The notes below the pieces were generated by a model. The model searched no databases. It was not told the origin of the DNA and saw only the letters and a program-made list of their open reading frames with translations. From Trogon surrucura (Eukaryota > Chordata > Aves > Trogoniformes > Trogonidae), in NCBI GenBank assembly GCA_020746105.1, contig CM036626.1, positions 18,465,001 through 18,529,000 on the forward strand: 64,000 nucleotides of DNA, written 5' to 3'. The position numbers and the translations under genes were made by a program. Of the stretch, positions 9,163-23,063 are shown in pieces (the first letter of the stretch is position 1; every line of letters begins with the position of its first letter).

Positions 9163-12100
9163 GTAAGAATGGTGATTTCTGATAACTTGGTTTTGGCTGC
9201 TTTTCTTAGTGGAACCTAAGCTGCTGGTTTTAATTCAATGAGCTATTTCATTATAAGTGAGCTAGAACAGCTGTATGGGGAGGAGAAATGAACTTTGCAG
9301 CTCTCTTGGATGTGATGGCACAGGCTACCCTTGGAGAATGAGGACTTGTCTTGCTCTGTGTGGTTTTTTGACCAGGGGAGGTATTAATTCTTGCTTCCTG
9401 GCTCTTAGATGTGGATTTTTTTTTTTTTTTTTAAGTGTTCCTTCTGCCTGTGTCTTTGGTCAGTTCCCACCTTGCAGGAGTAAATGACTAGGTTTTGCTC
9501 TTTCCAACTGAGCTGTGGAAAATGTTCATCTGGGACAGTGGTAGCTTAAACCTGTGTGTACACCCTAAGACGAACTGGCTTTGATCTTTGAACCATAGAA
9601 GGGTCTTAGATTGGAGAGCTGAGCTCTTTTGTGTGAGGTGAATTAAAAAGTCTGAAAAACGTCAGCCAGCCTCCCATGGCTAAAATAATTTCCCTGCGTA
9701 GCACCTTCTGCAGGGATAAATCTCAGTTGCAGTTGTATCATTCCCCTGCAGTTAGAGGCAGATCACTAGCTGTGGTGTCTGGCTCTCCTCTTGTGTGCCT
9801 GCCCTCTTAGAACAGAGCTGAACCGTGTGATCTGATAATGCAAGGCCTTTGCTGTTTTTATGTGGCAGGTATTTGCACCTGTGCATGTCTTAACATTTCT
9901 CTGGAAATGTGGTTGGTTCCAAATGCTCCTCGCCTGCTCTTGTGCAGTAGCAGCCTCTGCCTGGGACTGGAATGGGTATGTTAATGAGTTTGTCCTCTTC
10001 CATGAGGCTGCCTGACAGAGCGTGTGCTTCCCGTGTGAGTGTGTGGGAGAATGTGCTGCTCCATGGTCTCTTCCCCCTTTCCCACCCACCCCTGGAATCA
10101 CGTAGCCCGGACTAAACTGGAGGGGGCATGACACCTAGTGCTGGGCAGATGTTAAGAGCAGCTGGTAGTAAACCAGTACTTTGAGTGGTCTATGGACAAA
10201 ATCTGAGAGGTCAACCGTAAGATCTTTGATCAGGCAAACTCACTTGAAGGACGGACTTGACAGGAATGAAGGATTAGACCCGACAATAAATGTAGTTTCT
10301 AAAACGTTCTCTTCCTAGCAAGTTTCTCTAATGGGGAGCTTCAAGCCTTGGCATAGCTCAAGACTGGTGATTCCTTTCATAATACAGAGCAAATGTCTTA
10401 TATGATCATGTTTGAAATAGAAGTGTGGTGTTTTGGGGTTTGGTTTTTTTTTTTGGTTGGGGTATGAAAGTATTTATTCAATGGTGAACATGTGTGATTG
10501 TGGCTGCACAATCTTTTAAGCCTGTGGGAAGACTGGACAGCTTGTTTTGGTTTTTTTTTTTTTAGATAGCATTATTTAAATGAAGGCAATCTTTGTAGAA
10601 GTGTAACGAGAAAATTGTAATGCAGGAATGAGGTAAGGCAGAGGAAAGGGGAAACTGGAGATATAGGAGAGAAGGTATGGGTAGATCAAATGTTTGTGGC
10701 AGAGCGGGAATCCAAACCGCTTCCTTCAGAGTAAGGAAAGACTTTGCTTCCTGGAACTCAAAGCGTGAAATACTGCTATAACGTTACCCTGCCCTTAGCC
10801 GTCAGCTGGCGTGAGGCTGTGCGAACCTGTCCATGTGGTGGCTGCTAATCTAAATCTACTGCAAATGGATGGAGGAGCTGGTTAACTTCTTGTGTGAAAG
10901 GTTATTCTGCAGCTGAAATTGCTTTAGGTGGCTCAGCTGTATTTTGTCAATAAAATGTGCCATCAATGGAGGAATTGGCAGTAAAGTAGCTTCTGTGTGC
11001 TTGTAAATGGAAAGCACGTTTGAAGGGCAGCAATAGAGTATTTGGTAAATGCAGTCAGCAATTGTATCATTACAAAATCTAATTTCTGGGATTAAAAATG
11101 TGAATGTGTTTAATTGCAGTGGGCTGATATGATTTATAGTTTGGACGTGATGCTTTTTCCTCTATTTTGGCTGCTGTCAAGCAAATTGTGTGATGTGTAG
11201 CAGTTGCTATGCTAGAGAGTTCAGCGAAGGGAAGAAAATGGTGTATTTCTGTATATGCTGGGAATAACTCCTTGTAACACTTCTGTACAGGTGTATCGAA
11301 TGTTTGGGGTGGTCTCTTGGCATGGCATGTGATATCATGTCTCTTCCATTCTAAGTAGATGAGGTGGAAGGAAGGATCTTGCCAGGGGGTGAACTCCTCA
11401 AACTTCAGCAAGGTTTGGTTTTGATTTCTGTCCCTGGCTTGAAACACATGGACTAGTCTGATCCTTGGTGTAGCTCTGCTTTCTGAAAGGGCAGTTAGAA
11501 TAATTGTTGACAGTAGTGCTGTAGGCTGATGCCTTGTACTTATTTTTTATTTTTTAAATAATGAGAAAGGGATCAAGAGATCTATATGTGCTACTTCTTG
11601 GTTTTGTTGCAGATTTTTATCTGATGCAAGCTAATTTTCTTCTGTTTACCCATTTCCTTTTTTTTTTTTTTTTTTAGTCGAGAATGTATTGACAGGGACC
11701 TACAGGCTTTTTCTGTGTGGTGTGGTTGGCACAATAAGGCCTGAACTTGGTTGAGGTCTTCAGGTATTGTAGAGCAAGTGATCTTGAATGGTGTTTGAAC
11801 AGATCTCACCTGCCCACACAAAGTAGGGTGCTTTTTGTAAAGGACCCTTCCTGAAAGTTATTTAGGAGCATCAGGCTCTGGTGCACGTGGAGGGAAATAG
11901 AAAAATATTGTCACTTAGAGCTTTCAGCTGTCTTATTGGCTATCGTAATCTGTGAGTGCAGCAAGCGCTACCTTGCCCGTGTTTGAAAATTGCCCTTTTG
12001 AAATCACTCTGTACCACTAGATTTTCACCACTGTTTATGAAATGATGTCATTAGTTGATAGAAGTAGGGAGTAAACTGTAGCTGGGACATGTGAAAGTTT

Positions 12101-15100
12101 CTAGTGAGTCAGTCCAACAGTAGATATTGTGCAAAGTAATTTAGGGTCACTCTTGGATACCATCTTAGTTCTGCAAAAGGTTCTGTGGGCCAACATCCCA
12201 GGGTTTTGGCCTGCAGAAAAATGACTGACTTTGCAGCTTGTCAGCATTTCAAGGCAGGCCTAAAAACTGAGCTGAGATGATCTTGCCAATTCTTTTCCGC
12301 AGGAACACAAATGTGCCTGAGGCTTCTTGTGACTGTGGTTCTGTTGATGGCTGTAACGTAGTGGTGGGAGGGGGCTGGCTTTGTTTGATCAAAAGAGATA
12401 TTTGGCTGTGAGTGGAAATGCTGTTGCCCCCTCTGGCTTTACCTGTTCTTCCTGCTACTCTCTGCCCTGAGTAGCAGCAACTCAGGTAATCTGCAACAGA
12501 AGATTTGTTGATTTAGTTGTTTTTCTGACTTAGCTCTTTAATGAAGAGTTGTGAACAACAGACGTGCTCTGGGGTACATCAGCCAAGCCTGGTGGCTGTC
12601 CCCAGCTTGATGTTTCAGTGAGTGTTCTCCTGCCTGATGATGGAAAGGCAGGACTATGGAACAGCTCTGTCACCTTGCTGTGGGGAGGGGACCAAGGGGT
12701 GCTTGTACAAAACCTGCTGGGGGATCAAGTATCTGTTTAATACCAAACAACTTAAAATAAAAATTGTGTATTTAGACTAGGGAATGGATTTGAGGAACGT
12801 GGAAATACTTAAACAGATCCAAATTATAATTTTGCGTGAACCTCAAGGAATACACGGATTTGTTCTTTGCACTTTGCATGTGTAGTAATACTTTTTGTCC
12901 TACAATTTTTTTCTGTGATTTTTTGTGTTGCAGTAGAGTTTAGACTTGGTACCTTAAGGACCAAAGGGATTAATATATTCCGTTTATATTCATGAAGTAC
13001 CTAGCAGCCTCAGCCAGAGATCAGGGCCTCTTCGTATAAGGTATTATACAGCTTTCTAAAAGAATAGTAAAAAGCCCTTCTACCACACTATGCAGTTTAT
13101 CAGTTTCCTACAGCTTAAGACCCAGACTGCTTTTAAGGGCACGTGTTCAATGAAGGTTTAAATCAAATGTGTTATTATGTAGGAATATCGAATGAAAAAC
13201 TAGTTTGATGTCAGCAGTTTTGACCAATGTAGAATCGTTTTTAGCTCTTGTACAGAAGCAGCAGCCAGCTGAGTACTCTGGTGACAACTTGGAGGTGAGG
13301 AAGAAAACCCCCCCAAAAACCCTAACAAACAAAACAGAAGCCTCCCCCTTTCCAAGGAGGGTGTTTCTCATGCAAGACTTGAGCTATTCTACTGGTTAGA
13401 TTAAATAAAATGTCCAAAAAGTAGAAGAAGAATTCTCTTCCTCAGTTGTAAAGGTGTTCTAACACTGATCTTGCTGCTAGTGCAAGAGTTGAGCTCTGGC
13501 TGGGGGCTATTCTCAGCGATAGCCTCGAGCCTGCCTCTTAAAACACACTGGAGAAAAGTGTTTCTTGCCAGAGGGAGCCTGGCTGGAACCTGTAAAGAAA
13601 GAGGCTTCTTTTTTTAATGGTGTTTTCTCCCATTAGATAAAATATTAAAGGAGGATAAAATAGGAATTTAGGAAGGAGATCTGGAGTCCAGGGTTTTGAA
13701 CACTTGTGCTCAAGCATTTAGGTTACCTTTTCTCTGGTTTGCTTGGAAAATGCTTGTTGGGTCATGCCTACTAAATGATACATGTGCAGGAAGTATCTGA
13801 AAGCAACTTCTGCTCTCAGTTAATTCCATTTTCACAGTAGTCTTGGCTCACCTGATGCATTAACTGGGGAAAGACCAAACTGCAGAGTTGCATTCCTATG
13901 CTTCCATTTAGCAACAGCTGAAATAACTATTATGAAAGCTCCTAATCTTTTATTTTGGATCCTGAGATCTGTGCAGAAGGCTGTGTCAGTGAAGGCTGAC
14001 CCTTCACCCTTTTGGCAGTCACAGAAGTAGACTTTCTTGATATTTCCAATTCTGTGGTAACTGTAGGTGATTTTGATTAGTAAGTTTTCTGGCTTTGGCC
14101 CAGTGTATCTCTGCTGAAGGGAAGAGACACCGCTACGTGTTGTGTTCAGGCTGATATTCCTGTACCCGACCAACCTCACATCTGGGCAAGAAGCAGAGGT
14201 CGGTGGGGACAAGGGGGGAGCCTGAAGTCTTTTCTGGAGTTTAGACTCACTGCCCTTGTCTGAGGGACAAAACAAGGAATTTAATCCAGGTGTCCTGTGC
14301 TCTGGAACAACTTCATCCTGATCATTGAGTTCTAGTTTTCCTCAATCAAAAGATCATGTAAAAATCTAGTTGAAAGTAGACTGTCTTTCTGTGACCCAGA
14401 AAGGGCTTTTTCAACCACCTATTAGGCAGGTGCTGCTGGTTTTTATTTGGCCTGGGGGGAGCACTGAGAAAGATGAAATTTGATCCTATGATGCTCATGA
14501 AATAGGTGCTCTTTTTTTGGTGTTTTTTTTTTTACTATTGCTGCTCCTGTTGCTCACTCACTTGTAAAACCTGGATAAATGTACCTTTTGATATAAATAT
14601 TACTAATGTTGGCAGTAATTGAAGGTGAAACTGGCAAATGTATCTATCAAGCCATTTCACAAAGTAATCATTTATGAACATAGCTCTATTAATTTGTTTA
14701 GTCAGATGCAGAGGCAATAAAAGTGATTGACTAAAAACAATTAAAACAGTAAAAGTAAATTGTTGTGTGCATTAAAACCTGCTGAGCCTGTCAGATGAAA
14801 ATTGTAGGTTTAAATGTGAAAATTAAAGCTATTGATTTTAGCTAGTGTGTGTGTAGCTACCAGAGCCCTAATTTGTTCTAGTTTTCTTAGCTAGAAGTTG
14901 CTGAGACAAGAATAAAGATCATCCTAAAACTCTTTCCCAAAAAGGCACAAGCCTTCAGAAAAGCATATATGATAAATATTTGTGTGGTCTTGGGAAGATG
15001 GGAATGTTTTTTGGAAGACTTGCATGAACTGTCAGTATCTTGGCACTAGAGGACTGAATATAAATATTTACCGATAGCAGTAACTGATTGTACTTCAGAG

Positions 15101-15998
15101 AAGGTGAAGAATGAGACATTGACGGGAGAGAAAATACAGCATTGATACAGAGTAGATTACAGGGCGTCTCGCTTAATTTATGTGTATGACTTTATTGTCA
15201 TCTTATTTTTATGGGTTCTAGTAAATCGTGTATTCAGCGAGCTATTATTTTAGTATTCCATTAAAATGATAGCCCAGAAAGAGTGCTATATCTGCCCAGG
15301 TATTAAAGGATGGCAGTGGGGAATGGGACACCAGTCCGTGCCGGAGGGCGTCAGCTGCTCAATAAGGGCTCCTGTCATGAGTCCAACGAGCCTGGGCTTT
15401 AAACAAGTCTTATGTGTGTAGACTTGGCAATGTTAAACAATAGGTCATGGTATTGTTTCCCATTATAGTTTCTTTAGTTCTCCTTTAGTTCTCTCTAGAC
15501 TGTAAAGTGTATTATTTGATGGCTAACTGCTTGATCAATAGAGAGAGGGTTTTTTTTAGATCTCGCTTTGGGGAGTGTAAAGCATGTCTTCCGACAGCCT
15601 TGGTTTTTTTAATGTTTGCAAACTAAGATAAGTTCTATGACTTACAAGTGCCGAATCAGTCGAGACTAAAAATTTGACTCTAGCATCATGACTGCGAGCG
15701 AAGGATGCTACAGCCAGTCCTAATGGGGCCACCGTGGGGAGCATCGAGTCACTTGCATGGAAGGGTCCGGAGCAGCAGTGATCTGGTGATGTACCCCGAC
15801 TCTGGGCCCTTCAGGGAGGGAAGCTCATACACAGAAGCCTGGTGGCTGGTTGTTTGACCTAGCTTCAAGACAACTGCAAATGCAGAGTTGTGGGATGTTT
15901 GTGGAGCTGGGTGCTTAGGATAAGAGCAGCTGGCAGCAGTGAGGGGTACATCACTGATGTGAACATCATCTACTAAACTGGTCCCTCCTGCCTTCCAG
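9163..15998. other. Non-coding stretch, no gene seen
   Basis: No coding exon is recognised. It contains scattered T-runs (9418-9432, 10446-10459, 10549-10563, 11657-11677) and an AT-rich block at about 14540-14860 with several ATTA/TAAT motifs that has the texture of conserved non-coding DNA. No interspersed repeat was identified. Confidence 0.5.
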
Positions 15999-16078
15999 TC
16001 TGCCCGACCGGGAGGGAGAGGGTAGCACGCAGCTTGGAGTAAAGAGCCGCATCCTTCACGCACAGTGTGCTCTCGCAG
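15999..16078 (+). other. Candidate internal exon (unproven)
   Basis: A pyrimidine tract ending CCTTCCAG (15991-15998) and a consensus donor CAG/GTGAGT (16076-16084) bound 80 bases. One of the three frames is open throughout. It has more CpGs than its surroundings. I do not recognise the 26 codons. Pseudo-exons of this quality do occur by chance in tens of kilobases of vertebrate DNA. Confidence 0.2.
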
Positions 16079-16848
16079 GTGAGTGTTGTGTCACACAAAA
16101 TTGTTCCCCTTTGTGGAAGTAACCTCCTGGAGAGAACTGACTGCTGGGGTGGCAGAAGTGAGAGCAGGGAGAAATGGGGGAAAAAAATCGGAGTCTTCCT
16201 TCGTGCATGAGCAGCACAGAGTTTGTCTCAGTAGCAGCTCTTTAAAATGAAAAATTCAGGTACTGGGGCTAATTCATTTGAACACTGTGGCACACTTCAC
16301 ATTCTTGGGAGTCTGTTCCACCAGATGAACTCCTTCAGCATATACTTGCAATAGATGACACAATGGAGAGCGCAAATAACTTGCAGTCACGACTCAGCTA
16401 GCTGGAGTTTCTCTTTGTGCTTGTCAGAATAACCAGTTCTGTCAACATGCGGTGAGGTAGGCACACCATTAATGGTGTTTCTGAAATGCCAGTGAGAGAG
16501 AACTAGGTAGCTTTTAAGTTAGTTGTTTAGTGATTTTTTTTATTAGTATTATTTATTTTTAAGCAAAAGCTCTGTAATCCTTGTTGAGCAGTAAGTCCTG
16601 TTAGTTTTGAGCTGCTGGTGCTGGATCCGAGTGGGCAGGGCCATGCACATCTGCTGCCGTGTGCTGTCTGTGAACAGATCCTGTCCTCTGGTGAGGTGTG
16701 AGTTCTGCAGCGCTGCAGGGGTGCGTCGTGCCATATGTCTGTTCCGTCATGTGTGCGAGTGGCTCAGCAAGGGGAGAGGTCCCCACAAGAGGGTTTAATG
16801 TCTAAGGGTTATGAGGAAGCTGTCAAAAGGGGTGTCCCTTCTGGGCTC

Positions 16849-16896
16849 TGATTCAGCAAAGCTCACGAGCATATGCCAGAGTGCTTTGCTGAATCA
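16849..16896. repeat. Ancient palindromic repeat (14-bp perfect arms)
   Basis: TGATTCAGCAAAGC at 16849-16862 and its exact reverse complement at 16883-16896 are separated by 20 bases that include GAGCATATGCC. A GGGCTC flank precedes it. The GATTCAGCAAAGC / GCTTTGCTGAATC theme resembles a dispersed palindromic sequence I recall from reptile and bird genomes, possibly a relic of a small inverted-repeat transposon. The family name is not asserted. Confidence 0.5.
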
Positions 16897-19800
16897 AGTT
16901 CTAGCAGAGAAACTTGTCAAAAGTGTTTTGCCTCTATCTATGCAACTGTCGTGCTGATCTTAAGCCTTCCAGAAACTTTCCTGTGTATTTCCTAAGAGTG
17001 ACTCTCAGTTGTAGACTGCAAGTTAAGCCCTTACCAGGCTTCCAATTTCTGCCTTTCAAATTGATACTGGTTTCCTAGAAAATAACAAGAAACCAGAGCC
17101 GTTATTAAAAATAACATTAAGCCCTTGTGTCATGTCAATGCAACAGCCTGTGCCATTAGCATGCTTACGAAAGCATCACCTTGGATCTCTAAAATAGATT
17201 GTCTCAACATCCGTACCATCTCTAGCATCACCATTATTTCTGAAGAATTTTTGGTTGACACAGAGGTTGTGAGGAGGAGGAGGGGCCGTGACTTGCATGG
17301 GATGCCTCAGTGAAAACTAAGCTCAAGCCATTTTTTGGTAGAGCACCCTTTTTTGTTCTAACATCTTAGTAATGGTGTAAGTGATGACTGGGAAGTGTAG
17401 CCTTTGAATGCAAAGGGCAAACAAACAGCGTTCTAATGAACTGAGCAGATCTTCTCACTGCATGTACTACATGAGACAGTTTACTCCTAAAGTAGTTCTG
17501 TCTCATTTTCCGTTAAATAATGCAATACGCTGCTCAGGCAGTGATCCCTGGGAGGTGATTAGGACAAATGTGTGACCACAAATGAACAATGGCTTTCATG
17601 AGCATGCTGTAGCAAAGAAGTGAGATAGTTAAATTTTATGGTCTTACATATGTAGTAGATGTCCTGACTGTGCATTTTTATATAAACAATCATTTATTCA
17701 TACCAATTTTATTTTCATCAGCCCTAAAACTCAAGGTCTTTTATGTTTAGCATTACCACAGGAGGAAACTATTCTCTTGAGAGCAGAAACCTACTGAATT
17801 TTCACATAAGCACCCCACTAGCATTACCTTCCTTGTGGAGACTGTAGTGTTCGACAATTCCAATTCTGCTGGGAACTATAGCGTACCTCTGTTATAGCAA
17901 ATAATTTGAGCGGTTATCTTCCCAAGTGATGTTACTGGCAATGCCATGCTGAGCATTTAAGGCAGAACAGGTGTGATTTTTATCATCTCTGGTTTTCCTA
18001 TTTGTAAAGATGTGACTTGATCAGGACTCAGTACATAGAAGATTGGTTTAAAAACAAAAATCACCTGCCTGTTTGTAAAGGGAGAAAGATTGTGACATTC
18101 CTTAGTTTCTTGTGCAAGAATAATTGATGTCAGTTATCTGTGGTAGGGAGAAATGATGTATGCAGCCTTGGTACAGTGCCCTAATTCTGTAATTATGTAT
18201 GTTGGGTCTGATTATTTATAGTAGGAGTACGTACAGAGTAGTCCTTTATGTATATAGTCCGTCTTGCTGTGGAACAACTGTTTTTTGTGGACGAACCTTA
18301 AATTGCTTTATGCCTAGTCTACTGCCATGATGCTTAATGCAACATAGAGCTTTAAAATGAGAAGTTGAGATACAATAATAATGTCTCATAGCTCAATTTT
18401 ATCCACATTTAATGTGTGTTTACAGACTTTGGTTAGGAACATGTTATTTTAAGTATTGCAGAAATTCAGTTTTGGTTCTTTTTCCTGTATATATTTTGAA
18501 AGTACCAAATACAACTGTTACAGAATATTAATACATAACTTTTCCTGCCGTTTTAAGTGCAAACTGTATTTAATATATATGCAAATAACCTTCTTCATAG
18601 AAGTAAAATTTCATATGAATTAGGTATTTAGTAATTCAACTTCTGCTGTGTCATCTGTATTATGACATTAAAAAAACTTAAAAAAAAATACCCACAAACC
18701 CATGCCACAACATGGACTATGTCTTTTGGCAGCGTATTATGAAGCAGTGCAATGAAGAAACAGTAAGTCCTAAACATATAGTTCCATTTAGAGAAGAAAT
18801 TTTTTTCATAAAGATTGGAGTGAGTCCTAGAAACTAAGTTATGTGTATACCATCACCCCTAAAGTTCACAAGCTGGTCTTAATAGACTCTTTTGGGACAG
18901 ATCTCCTGGAAGGCTTTTGCATGTGATTAGCTGTAACGTGCATGCTAAAATCAAACATGAAAGCAGGATGACATTTTTCTTTCTCTCCACGTGCCTGGTA
19001 GCATGTGGATTTTCAGGCTGAAGGTGGGGTTGCAAGATGAGCTGTTACAAAGCTGCCAGAGTAAAACCTGCACAGGTCGTGGTAGTGCCCACCCTCCCTC
19101 TTTCAGCCTGCACAGTCCCAGGCTGTTGTCACTCCTCGGGTGGAAATTACAATATTCCATTTCCTTAAGGTTTCATTGACTGTGGTGCTGACAGAGGGCT
19201 GGGGAGATGCTGTAATATGTGAGACCACCTCCGTAGTTGGGGTAAATCCCTGCCCAACAGCTCTCTGTTGGTTTAGGTTAGCGCTCACTTCAGTGGAGTA
19301 TTGCCTTTTTCCAACCGAGCACCTGGTTTTTCTGTGCATTGCACCTCAATTATCAAAGGGGAAAAAGTAAAATAGGAGTGTTGCTGTGAAACTGCCTTCC
19401 CCAGTACCAGACCTCTTTCTCCTTGTTGTACTTTGCTTAAATCTGAAGGATGAGGTGTGAGCTGCTCTTAAACTGGAATATTAATAATCAGGAGGAATGT
19501 ATGCAAGGCTGTTCTCCTGTGTCACTTCTGGATGCCTGGCCTGAGTGCTCTGGTGTATTTCTTTGTCTTTGGATCTTCTTTTTTGGTCATCTCAATATGC
19601 CGTGGAGAAGCTCTCTTCACGCCTGCCTGCTTTTGTAGAGCGAATGCACTGGGGCTTATCTGCAGGAAAAATGAGACCGTTCTGTTGAGTTGAATTGAGG
19701 GTTTTGGTGAACACCTTACTGAATCATGGTTTTGGGCATAATTTCAAGCAAAATATAAATCAGTCCAGATGTGTTTCGAAGTAAAGGCCAAATCTGACTG

Positions 19801-22800
19801 GAAGATTTGCAAACTTTGGAAAATGCAGTATGAGTTTTATATAATACACTGAAATCCAAACTTGCTGGGATTTGGTCACCTTTACAAAAACTTGGTGCAG
19901 CTCCAGCGAGACACTTCTCTCAAATTTCGTTCAAGCTCTGTGCCATGGGAAGGCTTGAACTCCCCCTTTCTCCAGCTCTGCAGGGGGAAAAAAAGTCACT
20001 GGGACAGTGTATGGAATTGTACGTGTACTTACAGGAGGGATTTGCAGAGGAACAATGCCTGTTTTACCACATGGCTGGGGGGAAAAATAGTTGTAAAGTA
20101 TTCCAGTCCTAACATCACATGTGCTGCAGTGGATGATTGTAGCACTGCCAAGAGAGAAAAGAAAAGAGGACTTGATGTAAAGGAAGATAACATTTCAAGA
20201 AAAAACTGTGTTTCTTCTGGAGAAACGCTGGTGGGCTGAGGGTCCTCCATAGGTGTAAGACATAGTGAAATAAATTTTTTGTTTGCATGAAGTTCTGTGG
20301 CCGTGCAGTGCTTCTACAGAGAACCAAGATGTAGAAGGTACTGAGTCTAATGCAAGTGTTCCCGTGGACTTTAGGGTTTTTGCCCAGCCCCTCTGAGGAT
20401 GTTGTGCTAGTGTCCTGTTAGTCCTCTGAAGTAGTGACAGGTGTGTTGTGACAGAGGTGTATGTCCTGTTTGTGGGCAGTTTAAGGACCTTGCTCTAGCT
20501 AGAGATGTCTGCGTTGGCTTTCAGCCGGTCTCATGGGCTGCAGTGGATTTAATTATTTTTTTTTAAAGTAGGTGCTTGATTCCCCTCCTGGTTCTCCACC
20601 TTACTCTGATAACTTCCTTAGTGCTGTAATTATAGAGGATAACAACTGAGGCTCTGTTGCTGTAGTTTAGTTGGTGAGAAATTTTGGTGATGAGGCTTGT
20701 AGAGTATTGAATGTCCCGAAATAAAGCAGCGCACAGGATTGTATGAGCACGACAAAATTGTTCCAGAATGGTCACGTGAGGAATGTTCTGCTGTATGGCC
20801 AATGGAGATTGTCCTTTGGGGGTAAAAAGACAGGGAGCTCAGAATGAAACTGAGCCCATGTGTATTTAACAGCATTTTTTTTTTGTTTAGCGTGTTCCCA
20901 TTCTTTTCTGTTTTTTAAAGAAATTGCTTGATTTGGTTGAGTCATTTGGTTCCTAAATCATGTTCGTTCAATAGAATTATTGCTGAGTAATTCCCTGGTA
21001 GAAGCAGTGGCATTTAGCAGCAGCTCCTGGTCACTTTGTTCGATGTTGTATTTAATCTATTGGAAACAAGTGATATGAAGTCTCTGAGAAGGTACGGAAG
21101 ATTCCTGTCCCTTGGTAATACAGCACCTTGAATTTGTGAAAGTCAGTTTGCTTAGCCATTGTACAAGAAAAGCTCCAATACAGGAAGATCTTATCAAATG
21201 CTACCTCTCTGTTTTGGGCCAACTAATAATTTTGCTGCTTTTTAGCTAATGCTGTGAAAAATAATTATTTTAAAGCTTGTAGTTTTAATTTTTCCAATTC
21301 TAAGAATACTTTAAATTTGCTGTTACTGGTTTGTTCATGTTATAACTGTGCTTTTGCTTTTAAATATTTTCTTGGGGGGAAAAAAAGTGCCTTTGTTTGC
21401 TTAATGAACGTGGCTTTATGGATCCATATAACATCAGTGCCTTAATTACTAAAATGGGATAATAAACGCTTCCCCGTATCCGAGAATGGGAGACGCACAG
21501 TGTGACTGTCATTAGGAACAATTGAATTTTCTCCTGGTAAGTTGGTAAAAAATGTAAATACTACAAATAACTGCCTGAGGGCATGTTGGATAACTATGCC
21601 AGCAACCATGTAGCAAAACCAATTTTTTCAGAAATTGCTTCCTCTGTCAGAGTTGAAGAAAGTGAATGCACATTCATACATAAGTTGCAATATTTTTTAC
21701 TGCTTTGTGCGTATTTCTTTATTAAGGTGTCTGATATATGTTTTTCTTCTCTTACTGAAAAGAGCTGAATATTGGCAAAAGAGTGGTTAGGATTCAGTTT
21801 TTCCTAGATGCAACTCCTTAGTCTGAGGCGATTAAATCCAACCCTGTGTTCATACAGCCTGGCCCCGCTGTCCAAAGGGGCAGATCGGTCGCTTCGGTCT
21901 GTGTCGGCCACCAGAGATCTGTCAGTTTGTGGTGGTGTCCTGGTGTTGGACGAGCTTTGCGTCTTGTTGCTCGTGTGTCTCCTGTCCTCGTGGCGTAGTC
22001 TGCCTCTTGCCGTTTGTCAATATGACGAGCGGATCTTCTGAGGGCTCTGGAAAATGCAAAAGTGGCTCTGGGAATGGTTGCACTTTGTTCTGTTCTGGCG
22101 TTGCATTGTGAATCTTCATTTTGTAGAAAGCTGCCAGGCCATAAATTGAGAAGAAGGCAAGAAAAGATAAATTAGCTGTACCATCCTTTATGTGGAAAAT
22201 TTTATGATGTATTCTTCTCTGTACAAGACTCCCATCATACATACCTCTTAAAATGAAGACTGGTGAATAATGGCTTAAGCAAGCAATAAATACATAATGC
22301 AGTGCCACCTTTGAACCTTGTAGCTTGTGTGTGGGTCAAAGATTATATGGGTTGTAATCATGATTTATGCTTTCAGTCTCTTGATATTTTTTAGACCATC
22401 TTTGCTTGTCTGCTGGTATGATTTTAATTATTTAGTTATTGTCTTTATTTTTAGGAGGCCACTGATCCTTCTGATCCTACTACAAAGTTTGTTTTTTTTT
22501 TTGAGTATGAAGTAGCTCAAACTGTGCTCAATATTGAACATAAAGAGTTTGTATGATGCAAGCATATTCAGAAAAACATGAATAAGTGTCTGTGAAAGTT
22601 GTCTATATTAAAGATTAACAATTTGTTAGACGGAACTTGATTTATTATTGGAAACAAGCTTAGCAATTGTCTAACTTTTAGCAAATAATGTAAACTTCCT
22701 TCCTAATTGCTGCAGAACAATAATTACACAGGCATCTCGACACTTCTGTTATAATTAATCTTGCACTGGTTGATTTGAAAATTTAAGTTTAACTGATGAA

Positions 22801-22965
22801 TGATGACTGTATCTCAGAACTTTCAAGCTTAATGTTATTTGATGTTAAAAGTACATCAGTCAACCCTTAAGGATAACTTGACAAAATAATTTGATAGTGG
22901 CAGGTGCTTGTTTTTATGTCTCTGGCTTATGCTGATTCTTTGCTGTACCTGAGGTATAAACTTAC
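16897..22965. other. Non-coding stretch, no gene seen
   Basis: Mostly unique AT-rich sequence. Open frames at 19862-20239 (+) and 21922-22308 (-) have no recognisable domains or coding texture. The stretch 22590-22870 is AT-rich, repeat-free and rich in AATTA-type motifs, resembling conserved non-coding DNA. Confidence 0.5.
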
Positions 22966-23063
22966 CTGGCTTATGGCAAAGAGCTTTCTGACTTGGTGAA
23001 AGCAAATAACGTCAGTTATTTCTACTCTTTCCTGTTCTTGGTATCTGGCTGGCAGGATCTTTG
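22966..23063 (-). other. Candidate minus-strand exon (unproven)
   Basis: On the minus strand a strong acceptor (TTTTTCTTCTCACAG, reverse complement of 23064-23078) and a consensus donor (CCAG/GTAAGT, ending at 22966) bound 98 bases. One frame is open across the whole segment and extends beyond both splice sites (22927-23259). The encoded residues are not recognised. It may be a pseudo-exon. Confidence 0.2.
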
